Source: Advenella sp. S44
GTDB lineage: Bacteria > Pseudomonadota > Gammaproteobacteria > Burkholderiales > Burkholderiaceae_B
DNA length: 64,000 nucleotides
Direction: 5' to 3'
Assembly (NCBI RefSeq): GCF_002810445.1
Contig: NZ_NEXS01000008.1
Coordinates: forward strand, 124,001-188,000
The position numbers and the translations under genes were made by a program. This document shows, in pieces, positions 57,644 through 64,000 of this stretch (within the stretch, counting starts at the first letter, position 1; every line of letters begins with the position of its first letter). Under the pieces are notes generated by a model, which saw only the letters and a program-made list of their open reading frames with translations, ran no database searches and was not told the DNA's origin.

Positions 57644-57970
57644 ATGAATATCTCTGCCGCACCCTCTTCTTCCTCTTCCCTATCATCCTCAAGCAATACC
57701 AGCCGCGCTGTTAAAATCATTGTAGACAGCAATAAGGCTTCCCATATTGACGCCACCGGCAACTGTTATGTCAATCCTCATGATTGCGCCATACAGTGCG
57801 CGCCAGATTCAAGCGCCTACATATTCGATATCGAATTTTTGCAGCAATTGCGCCGGCACATCCGCAAGGCTGGACGCTTCGAACTGGATGCCACGCCGCT
57901 TAGCCAGGATTTGAAAAACGTAGCCACCTCGCTGCTGAACATCCTGCAAAAGAACGTAACGCGCCGTTAA
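57644..57970 (+). CDS. Hypothetical protein with Ser-rich N-terminus
   Basis: A 108-residue protein. Residues 6-20 are almost all Ser (PSSSSSLSSSSNTS); the rest looks folded (AVKIIVDSNKASHIDATGNCYVNPHDCAIQC, then helical EFLQQLRRHIRKAGRFEL and SLLNILQKNV) with three Cys. AGGAGCG lies 6 bases before ATG 57644. No signal peptide, membrane segment or known family. It lies between two repeat arrays. Confidence 0.65.
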   Translation: MNISAAPSSSSSLSSSSNTSRAVKIIVDSNKASHIDATGNCYVNPHDCAIQCAPDSSAYIFDIEFLQQLRRHIRKAGRFELDATPLSQDLKNVATSLLNILQKNVTRR

Positions 57971-57975
57971 GCGAT

Positions 57976-58049
57976 ACCTGGTTAAACGACACGCGATTCA
58001 TTGATACACGATTCATTGATACGTGGTTAATGATAGGTCGGTTAATGTT
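57976..58049. repeat. Degenerate 15-bp tandem repeat, five copies
   Basis: Units start at 57976, 57991, 58006, 58021 and 58035 (the fourth is 14 bases). The best two are ACGCGATTCATTGAT and ACACGATTCATTGAT. It lies between two small genes of unknown function and probably within the leader or promoter region of the second. Confidence 0.8.
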
Positions 58050-58090
58050 AGACTCTAAGTACATTATTATCTTTATACAAGGATAGATTT

Positions 58091-58315
58091 ATGTACAAGC
58101 TCAATGACCACGGTCGCGAATCGCTCAACACCTTTCTGGATGCCGTTGCCAAAACAGGAACAGCCCGTGATGCCTTCATGGTTCGCGCCGAAGAAATTGC
58201 GAATCAATCTTTTGCGGTAGACCAGAATGCGGTGATGGACATTCAGGGACCCGATACTCAAAGCGGCGACGCCGAGTCCTTGCAACTGCTCAAAAGCTGG
58301 TTTGATGAGGTCTGA
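58091..58315 (+). CDS. Hypothetical acidic small protein, 74 residues
   Basis: Starts MYKLNDHGRESLNTFLDAVA at ATG 58091 with AAGGA about 10 bases upstream. Acidic, no membrane segment, with a helical N-terminal half and a C-terminal SLQLLKSWFDEV. No family recognised. From 58316 to 58541 I see no gene or strong signal. Confidence 0.6.
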   Translation: MYKLNDHGRESLNTFLDAVAKTGTARDAFMVRAEEIANQSFAVDQNAVMDIQGPDTQSGDAESLQLLKSWFDEV

Positions 58316-58541
58316 TGCGGGCGCGGCGCTTATGCGCTTTTACCTGGCACGTCCGCGAAAGCGGTAGTTGAGTTTTTCCATTACAAAAGAAGATTCAACA
58401 GAAACGCCGCCATCCCCCGATTATGGGGCAGAACCCGCCATTGCCGGGCATAACCTTCTGTCGCTCCCGTGGACTTTCTCCCTGAAATAGATGATGTAGC
58501 CACGTGCACTCGCAGGTGCGCGCTCCATACGGAACAGACAC

Positions 58542-58574
58542 AAAAAAGGGCTTACGATAAACTCGTAAACCCTT
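58542..58574 (-). terminator. Terminator of tRNA-Val(UAC)
   Basis: On the minus strand AAGGGTTTACGA (58574-58563) pairs with TCGTAAGCCCTT (58557-58546) apart from one T-G wobble, then a T-run to 58542. It lies 29 bases after the tRNA 3' end. Confidence 0.82.
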
Positions 58575-58602
58575 GATGCGTATTGATCATTGACCTTCGG
58601 AT

Positions 58603-58678
58603 TGGTGGGTGCTACAGGGGTCGAACCTGTGACCTACGCCTTGTAAGGGCGCCGCTCTACCAACTGAGCTAAGCACCC
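58603..58678 (-). tRNA. tRNA-Val (anticodon UAC)
   Basis: A complete 76-base cloverleaf on the minus strand: acceptor GGGTGCT/AGCACCC, D arm TAGCTCAGTTGGTAGAGC, anticodon loop CTTACAA (anticodon TAC) on a CGCC/GGCG stem, T arm ACAGG-TTCGACC-CCTGT, discriminator A and encoded CCA. It reads GUA and GUG. With the GAC isoacceptor at 12350 it covers all valine codons. Confidence 0.97.
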
Positions 58679-58698
58679 GTCGATCAACTAAGCATTAG

Positions 58699-58727
58699 AT
58701 TATAAGGATGTCCGAAAGAGAAAGCAA
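58699..58727 (-). promoter_or_regulatory. Promoter of tRNA-Val(UAC)
   Basis: Minus strand TTGCTT (58727-58722), 17-base spacer and perfect TATAAT (58704-58699). It lies in the 56 bases between the DUF808 stop and the tRNA. Confidence 0.75.
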
Positions 58728-58734
58728 GTATTTT

Positions 58735-59685
58735 TTACACCACATACTCTTTTTTGTGGAAAAGCGACATCACAGCCACAATAATCTGTCCCACGATCAG
58801 CCCGACGACAAAATGAGCTAGCAACGTAATGACAAAAGCCAGGATGCCCTTACCGTTTCCAGGCAACACCGACTGTAGCCAATGCTCGGCACCAGGAATG
58901 CCGTGCAGGATGATACTGCCGCCTACCAGGAACATCGCGAGCGTTCCAACAATGGACAGCAGTTTCATTAAATACGGAGCGAGCCAGATAATGCCCTGCC
59001 CTGCGCTTTTGGCCATGTTGCTTGCGCAACCCGACAGATAAAGGCCAAGATCGTCAAGCTTGACAATACCGGCAACCAGTCCGTATACAAAGACGGTAAG
59101 TAGCACGGCAATCGCACTGAGAATGATCACCTGGGTCAGAATGGGTTCGCTGGAGACCACGCCCAGCGAGATGACAATAATTTCCGCAGACAGAATAAAA
59201 TCGGTTCGAATCGCACCGCTTATTTTCGTTTTTTCGTTAATCACAACCGGCCTGTCCGATGCCGTTGCTGTTTGGTCGTCCTTGTGAAAAAACATATGCA
59301 TCACCTTCTCTGCGCCTTCATACGCGAGAAACGCGCCACCGAGCATGAGCAAGGGCAGAATCAGCCACGGGATGAAATAGCTGATCAGCAGTGCTGCCGG
59401 CACGAGAATCACTTTATTGATCAGCGATCCTTTGGCGACCGCCCAAACTACTGGTAACTCCCGATCCGGATTAACGCCGGTGACCTGTTGTGCATTCAAT
59501 GCCAGGTCATCGCCCAGCACGCCCGAGGTTTTTTTCATTGCGGCTTTACCCAAGACGGCAACATCATCGAATGTCGCGGCGGATCCTTTGACCGCTGCCT
59601 TGCTCATCAGCGCCACATCGTCCAGCACACTTGCAATATCGTCCAGTAACGCCAATAAGCTTGCTGCGGCCATTACGTTCCCCAT
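58735..59685 (-). CDS. DUF808 family inner-membrane protein
   Basis: A 316-residue membrane protein of the DUF808/YedI family. The N-terminus MAAASLLALLDDIASVLDDVALMSKAAVKGSAATFDDVAVLGKAAMKKTSGVLGDDLALN-type pattern is diagnostic (here residues 5-65), followed by about seven hydrophobic segments. Function unknown. Stands alone; the upstream region carries a 21-bp repeat array at 59810-59935. Confidence 0.92.
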   Translation of the reverse strand: MGNVMAAASLLALLDDIASVLDDVALMSKAAVKGSAATFDDVAVLGKAAMKKTSGVLGDDLALNAQQVTGVNPDRELPVVWAVAKGSLINKVILVPAALLISYFIPWLILPLLMLGGAFLAYEGAEKVMHMFFHKDDQTATASDRPVVINEKTKISGAIRTDFILSAEIIVISLGVVSSEPILTQVIILSAIAVLLTVFVYGLVAGIVKLDDLGLYLSGCASNMAKSAGQGIIWLAPYLMKLLSIVGTLAMFLVGGSIILHGIPGAEHWLQSVLPGNGKGILAFVITLLAHFVVGLIVGQIIVAVMSLFHKKEYVV

Positions 59686-59809
59686 TGAAGCTTGCGAAGC
59701 CGATGCTCATGCCATTGCCTGATATCGCTCGACATTGCCAATGCAATCTAAGCGAATCATACTTGAGACTGATAAAAATAATAAAGACATTTTTTGACGA
59801 ATCGTCGTT

Positions 59810-59935
59810 TTGCCATTGCCGGACTGCCACATCCGCTCCCGCCGTGCCGAAACCCGCTCCTGCACGACTCATATTCGCTCGTGCGCTACTCATACTCGGC
59901 CCAGCACGACCTAAATCCACTCCAGCGCTACTGAC
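59810..59935. repeat. Degenerate 21-bp tandem repeat, about six copies
   Basis: Units start at 59810, 59831, 59852, 59873, 59894 and 59915 without a slip. Best-conserved parts are CCGCTC at the start and GCACGACTCA or GCGCTACTCA at the end of each unit. Open frames on both strands read as heptapeptide repeats but show no start signals or gene-like composition. Confidence 0.82.
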
Positions 59936-59978
59936 GCTGGCGCGCTTGAATTGACAATTAGGCCGCGACCGCGCACAT

Positions 59979-60018
59979 ACAAAAAGCCGGCCGCTTCTTC
60001 AAGCAACCGGCTTTTTGT
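59979..60018. terminator. Terminator of the HU gene, probably bidirectional
   Basis: ACAAAAAGCCGG (59979-59990) and CCGGCTTTTTGT (60007-60018) form a perfect 12-bp stem with A- and T-rich outer ends, located 57 bases after the HU stop. Confidence 0.9.
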
Positions 60019-60074
60019 ATGGTGATGACCGACCTGCTGTCGTAAAACAACGGCGATCAGCTGTCTAATAAGAA

Positions 60075-60347
60075 TTAGTTGACAGCATCTTTCAGTGCCT
60101 TGCCTGGACGGAACTTAGGCACTTTGGCTTTCTTGATTTTGATGGCTTCGCCAGTACGTGGATTACGACCAGTACGAGCAGCGCGAGTGGAAACGGCAAA
60201 AGTGCCGAAGCCAACCAGTGTCACGGTACCGCCTTTTTTCAGCTGTTGTTTAACAGCAGCGATAACGGCGTCAAGAGAGCGACCTGCAGCAGCTTTAGAG
60301 ATATCTGCTTTGGTAGCGATGTATTCAACGAGTTCTGTTTTGTTCAT
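60075..60347 (-). CDS. hupB: DNA-binding protein HU
   Basis: A 90-residue histone-like protein. [32 protein letters not shown] is the dimerisation helix pair; the DNA-binding arm [34 protein letters not shown] carries the conserved RxGRNP tip. HU rather than IHF by this arm and the full-length C-terminus. Monocistronic, with promoter and terminator visible. Confidence 0.95.
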   Translation of the reverse strand: MNKTELVEYIATKADISKAAAGRSLDAVIAAVKQQLKKGGTVTLVGFGTFAVSTRAARTGRNPRTGEAIKIKKAKVPKFRPGKALKDAVN

Positions 60348-60393
60348 TCAGACAACCCCAAGTGAGTAAATTATGATGGTTAATTCATCCGGA

Positions 60394-60424
60394 ATATAAT
60401 CGCCTCTAAATCAATGGCTGTCAA
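60394..60424 (-). promoter_or_regulatory. Putative promoter of hupB
   Basis: Minus strand TTGACA (60424-60419) and TTATAT (60399-60394), 19-base spacer. The spacer is longer than ideal, so the exact -10 is uncertain. Confidence 0.5.
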
Positions 60425-60543
60425 GAAAAAAACCTAGCAACAGCCGCATATCTATTAGCTTTTTAACAAATTTCAATCAAAACTGAAATATTGTGTTTTT
60501 TTTCATACACCCCGGTACCGTGAAAAATCCGATTAGGCGTGGG

Positions 60544-61788
60544 CTACTTTTCCATGCAACGATCCAGCGCCTGCGCAAAATCGTTGATCAGATCCGCTTC
60601 ATCCTCAATGCCTACCGAGATCCGCAACAGGTTGTCGCCTATCCCCATTTGCGCGCGGCGCTCTGCACCCATTTCATAATAAATGGTATGCGCCACGGGC
60701 AGCGAAAGGGTTCGCGAGTCTCCCAAATGCGTTGCCAGTATAACAACCTCCAGCAGATTCAGAAAATCAAAACAGTCGATTCTGTCGATCAACTCCACGC
60801 CCAGCAGCGCGCCGTAACGGCCGCCGAAAAGCCTGGTGGCCCGTTCATGCTGCGGATGATCAGCCAGCCCGGGATAACGCACGCTGGCAATGCCGGGATG
60901 AGATTGCAGGAATTTGGCCAGCGCCCAGGCATTGGAACACGCCTGATTCATCCGCAAGGCAAGGGTTTCAGTGCCAACGGCGATTTTATGGGCCGCCTCG
61001 GCGGACAAGGTACCACCCATATCGCGCAGCCCTTTCTTCTTGATCTGCGTCAACCCCCAACTGTCAGGACTGCCCTTCTTGTAATCATCGTAAATATTTG
61101 CAAATGTCGACCAATCATACAGGCCAGTGTTGGTGACAGCACCGCCCAGGGCGTTTCCATGGCCGCAAATATATTTGGATAAGGAGTTCATAACCAAGGC
61201 GGCATGTACATCGCGACCTTTAAGCAGATACGGCGTAGTCAGCGTGTTGTCAACAACATACACGAGATTGTGGTTGCGACACAGCAGCCCGATGCTCTCC
61301 AGATCGGCGATCTGGGTGCCCGGGTTAGCAATCGTTTCCACAAATACCATGCGGGTTTCCGGCCGGATGGCCGACTTGACGCTGCCTGCATCGGAAGGAT
61401 CGACAAATGTGATATCGATCCCGAATTGCGTTAGCGTTCCCAGCAAGCTATTGGTGTTGCCAAAGATGTAGCTGCTGGATATCAGGTGGTCGCCCTTGCG
61501 CAATAGCGTCAGGAATATGGCACTGAGCGCGGCCATGCCGGTGGCAAACGTGACGGTTGCCTTGCCCTGCTCCAGTAAGGTGATTTTATTTTCGAGTGCC
61601 GCCGTCGTCGGTGTGCCCTGACGCGCATAGGTGTAGCCCGGCTTGCCCTGAAACACCGCCGCCAGCTCGCGCGCGTCATCATAGGCGTACTCGGTCGAAA
61701 CGTGAATGGGCTTGTGGATAGCGCCGTGCTCTATCCGGTCACGCCTGTCGGCATGCAAAACACTTGTGGTCAGCTGTTTATCCTTCAT
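60544..61788 (-). CDS. Cystathionine gamma-synthase family PLP enzyme
   Basis: A 414-residue enzyme of the Cys/Met-metabolism (trans-sulfuration) PLP family. YTYARQGTPTTAALENKI is the substrate/PLP-phosphate segment, and VMNSLSKYICGHGN carries the Schiff-base lysine; FVETIANPGTQIADL and VDNTLTTPYLL hold the PLP-binding Asp. ATG 61788 (MKDKQLTTSVLHADRRD) is preferred to the upstream extension to 61857. The precise reaction (cystathionine synthase or lyase, O-acylhomoserine sulfhydrylase, or methionine gamma-lyase) cannot be told here. It lies 19 bases after rlmB. Confidence 0.9.
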   Translation of the reverse strand: MKDKQLTTSVLHADRRDRIEHGAIHKPIHVSTEYAYDDARELAAVFQGKPGYTYARQGTPTTAALENKITLLEQGKATVTFATGMAALSAIFLTLLRKGDHLISSSYIFGNTNSLLGTLTQFGIDITFVDPSDAGSVKSAIRPETRMVFVETIANPGTQIADLESIGLLCRNHNLVYVVDNTLTTPYLLKGRDVHAALVMNSLSKYICGHGNALGGAVTNTGLYDWSTFANIYDDYKKGSPDSWGLTQIKKKGLRDMGGTLSAEAAHKIAVGTETLALRMNQACSNAWALAKFLQSHPGIASVRYPGLADHPQHERATRLFGGRYGALLGVELIDRIDCFDFLNLLEVVILATHLGDSRTLSLPVAHTIYYEMGAERRAQMGIGDNLLRISVGIEDEADLINDFAQALDRCMEK

Positions 61789-61807
61789 ATTGCATCTCTG
61801 ATAAAAA

Positions 61808-62542
61808 TTACTTTCTCTGACGAACCGTCTCAAACAGACAGACCGCACTGGCAACACTTACATTCAGGCTCTCGACCGAGCCCAACATCGGGATCCGGAC
61901 CAGTTGATCGCACGTTTCACGGGTCAACCGTCTGAGACCTTCACCTTCCGCACCCATTACCCATGCCACCGCCTGCCTGGCATCAACGCCATGCATATCG
62001 GTGCCGGCCTCATCATCGGTCCCCACCAGCCAGATATCCCGCTGCTTGAGCGCGCGCATGGTTCTGGCCAGATTCGTCACCATAATGTAAGGCACTGTGT
62101 CGGCAGCGCCGCAGGCGACCCGCTGTACCGTCGCATTGAGCCCGACGGCGCGGTCCTTGGGCGCGATCACGGCGTGCACGCCGGCCGCATCGGCCGTGCG
62201 CAGGCAAGCACCCAGGTTGTGCGGATCGGTGACACCATCCAGTATCAGCAAATGCGCCGGTTCGGTAATCACATCAAGCACATCATCTACCGTCACAGCC
62301 AGCTGTTTGGGATCTGCGACGGCGACCACGCCCTGATGGCGCACGCCCCTGGCCAAGCCTTCGAGTCGGTCCGGCGCAACCGGTATCACTTTGATTTCAT
62401 GTTGCTTGGCCAGATCGACCAGGCTTTGCATTCGCTTGTCACTGCGCGAGGCTTCAATATAAATTTCCCGGATGGAATCGGACGCATGACGCATTCTTGC
62501 GGTCACGGCATGGAATCCTGCCAGGATCTGACGGCTAGACAT
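61808..62542 (-). CDS. rlmB: 23S rRNA 2'-O-ribose methyltransferase (Gm2251)
   Basis: A 244-residue SPOUT methyltransferase. The N-terminal substrate-binding region (1-80) is followed by the trefoil-knot domain with motif 1 [21 protein letters not shown], motif 2 [19 protein letters not shown] and motif 3 [20 protein letters not shown]. Downstream of rnr, the same order as in E. coli. Confidence 0.95.
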   Translation of the reverse strand: MSSRQILAGFHAVTARMRHASDSIREIYIEASRSDKRMQSLVDLAKQHEIKVIPVAPDRLEGLARGVRHQGVVAVADPKQLAVTVDDVLDVITEPAHLLILDGVTDPHNLGACLRTADAAGVHAVIAPKDRAVGLNATVQRVACGAADTVPYIMVTNLARTMRALKQRDIWLVGTDDEAGTDMHGVDARQAVAWVMGAEGEGLRRLTRETCDQLVRIPMLGSVESLNVSVASAVCLFETVRQRK

Positions 62543-62643
62543 AATAGGTTCCTGAACTGTATATACGATCCGCCCGACGCCTTATCCTCAAGGGGACTGC
62601 CACATCGGGCGCATGATGTCCGGGTCGCTGATACCGTAATCGG

Positions 62644-64000
62644 TCAGCGACGGCGGGACGTTTTTTTGCCGGCGGACTTGACCGCCTTTTTGCCGGCTTT
62701 TTTTGCCGCAGCACGTTGCTCGTTGGCCTGCTGTTCGCGGCTCTTGACCCCGGCAGGCTTTGGCTTGGCCGCCCGTTTGGGTTGTCGCGGCGGTGTATCC
62801 TGGCGTCGGGCTTCTTTTCGCAATGAATCGTAGGTGATGCCTTTGACCAAGGCAAACTCAATGCGCCGCGCCTCCAGGTCCACACGGGTGACCTGCACCT
62901 GCACGCTGTCTGTCAGTCGGTATTTCTTGCCGGTACGTTCGCCGCGCAATTCGTTCAGGCTTTCGTTGAACTGGAAATAATCGGTGCCCAGCTCGGACAC
63001 GTGCACCAGGCCTTCGACATAAAGCGTATCCAGTGTAATGAACAGGCCAAAGGAAGTGACCCCCGTCACCTTGCCGCTGTAGACTTCGCCCACATGTTCG
63101 CGCACAAACCAGCATTTGAGCCAGGCTTCAACATCGCGCGAGGCGTCGTCGGCACGACGTTCATAGGCCGACAGGACAACGCCCAGTTTCTCCCACAGCG
63201 CATGCTCATGCTGCTGGCGCGATTCGCCTTCCACCCAGGCGACGCCCGCCGTTTCAGGAACGTAGGCGCGCTTGGCCAGGATTGCCTTGATAACCCGATG
63301 GGTCAACAGGTCTGGATAACGCCGGATCGGTGACGTAAAGTGCGTATAGCTAGGGTAAGCCAGGCCAAAGTGACCGGCATCGTCGGGACTATAGATGGCC
63401 TGCTGCATGGAACGCAGCGCCATCGACTGGACAATTTGAAAGTCGGGACGGGGCCGCGCCGAATCCAGCAATGCGGCATAGTCCTTGCCGCTGGGTTCAT
63501 CGCCGCCGCCCAGGGACAGGCCCAGTGTGCGCAGATACTCGCGCAGGTTTTTCAGTTTTTCCGGTGTCGGGCCTTCGTGCACGCGATACAGGCCATGACG
63601 CTTGTTAGCCTTCATAAATTCAGCCGCGCAGGTATTGGCGGCAAGCATGCATTCTTCGATCAGCTTATGGGCATCGTTGCGCACGTGCGGGACGATCTGC
63701 TCGATCTTGCCAAGCTCGTTGCTGATGATTTTGGTTTCGATCGTGTCAAAATCCATCGCGCCGCGTCGCTTGCGGGTGCTCTCGAGCAGTTGATACAGCG
63801 TGTAAAGGTCCTGGATATGCGGCAAGACGTGCTTGAGCGCACGCGCCGTCGGTCCGTCAATCTGCTGCAGCGAGGTCCAGATCTGGGTATAGGTCGTGCG
63901 TTCATGCGAATGGATGACGGCGTTGTAGAACTGATAGGCAGCCACCGTGCCCGCCTTTGCGCCGGTGGCCGGGATCACCATGTCGCATACCAGTACCAGC
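62644..64000 (-). CDS. rnr: Ribonuclease R, 3' part (gene continues beyond the window)
   Basis: The 452 C-terminal codons of RNase R plus a few more at the edge. RNB catalytic-domain end (HFTSPIRRYPDLLTHRVIKAIL), S1 domain (VGEVYSGKVTGVTSFGLFITLDTLYVEGLVHVSEL) and a Lys/Arg-rich tail (KKAGKKAVKSAGKKTSRRR). The frame stays open to 64000 (LVLVCDMVIPATG), so the methionine codon at 63981 is internal and the start lies outside. A processive 3'-5' exoribonuclease that degrades structured RNA. Confidence 0.96.
   Translation of the reverse strand, partial: LVLVCDMVIPATGAKAGTVAAYQFYNAVIHSHERTTYTQIWTSLQQIDGPTARALKHVLPHIQDLYTLYQLLESTRKRRGAMDFDTIETKIISNELGKIEQIVPHVRNDAHKLIEECMLAANTCAAEFMKANKRHGLYRVHEGPTPEKLKNLREYLRTLGLSLGGGDEPSGKDYAALLDSARPRPDFQIVQSMALRSMQQAIYSPDDAGHFGLAYPSYTHFTSPIRRYPDLLTHRVIKAILAKRAYVPETAGVAWVEGESRQQHEHALWEKLGVVLSAYERRADDASRDVEAWLKCWFVREHVGEVYSGKVTGVTSFGLFITLDTLYVEGLVHVSELGTDYFQFNESLNELRGERTGKKYRLTDSVQVQVTRVDLEARRIEFALVKGITYDSLRKEARRQDTPPRQPKRAAKPKPAGVKSREQQANEQRAAAKKAGKKAVKSAGKKTSRRR

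Noticed and set aside
59564-59954. Heptad-repeat frames on both strands near the DUF808 gene
   Set aside because: Produced by the 21-bp array; the minus frame overlaps the DUF808 coding region in another frame and has no ribosome site.

Overview
The window is an ordinary chromosomal segment of a betaproteobacterium. Gene content and order point to Burkholderiales, family Alcaligenaceae: ribF-ileS-lspA-coaBC-dut, lpxK-UPF0434-kdsB-adk, clpS-clpA and rlmB-rnr are laid out as in that order, and an Advenella-like genus would fit. The genus is an inference from recall of protein sequences, not from a search. There is no rRNA, insertion sequence, prophage, CRISPR array or other sign of recent transfer.

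Layout. 0-4.3 kb: an FNR/DNR-type regulator, uracil-DNA glycosylase, an MFS exporter and two small envelope proteins, one of them a 53-residue DUF1328 gene. 4.6-11.4 kb: nitronate monooxygenase, a DUF188 protein, an exonuclease/GIY-YIG fusion nuclease, two membrane protein genes and a LysR regulator divergent from a TauE-type permease. 11.4-12.7 kb: a possible short RNA, a 50-residue basic ORF, a repeat array, tRNA-Val(GAC) and a small lipoprotein. 12.7-18.7 kb (minus): desaturase-uvrD, an rRNA m5C-type methyltransferase, purN. 18.8-26.0 kb (plus): ribF, ileS, lspA, coaBC, a DedA protein, a membrane protein and dut, with many stop/start overlaps. 26-28.5 kb: two convergent solute-binding protein genes. 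28.6-35.1 kb (minus): a clpS-clpA-pqiA-pqiB-pqiC cluster. 35.3-38.7 kb: cold-shock protein, DUF192, lipoprotein, sodB, xseA. 39.2-45.2 kb (plus): lpxK, UPF0434, kdsB, adk, an SDR, murJ, rpsT. 45.6-48.6 kb: DUF3579, argF, argG. 49-57.2 kb (minus): a two-component system joined to kup, and sbcDC. 57.6-64 kb: two small unknown genes, tRNA-Val(UAC), DUF808, HU, a Cys/Met-metabolism PLP enzyme, rlmB and the 3' part of rnr.

Two cross-window patterns stand out. First, three sites of the form TTGAT-N4-GTCAA lie upstream of the FNR-type regulator, the nitronate monooxygenase and the acyl-CoA desaturase. At the desaturase the site is centred at -61.5 from a perfect TATAAT, and at the other two it can be placed at -41.5. 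This suggests a small oxygen- or NO-responsive regulon, of which the window holds both the regulator and two targets. Second, at least nine intergenic stretches carry degenerate short tandem repeats with a fixed period inside each array (9, 14, 15, 16, 21, 21, 22, 24 and about 25 bp) but unrelated sequences between arrays. These create several spurious ORFs. No clearly novel defence, secretion or biosynthetic system is visible here.
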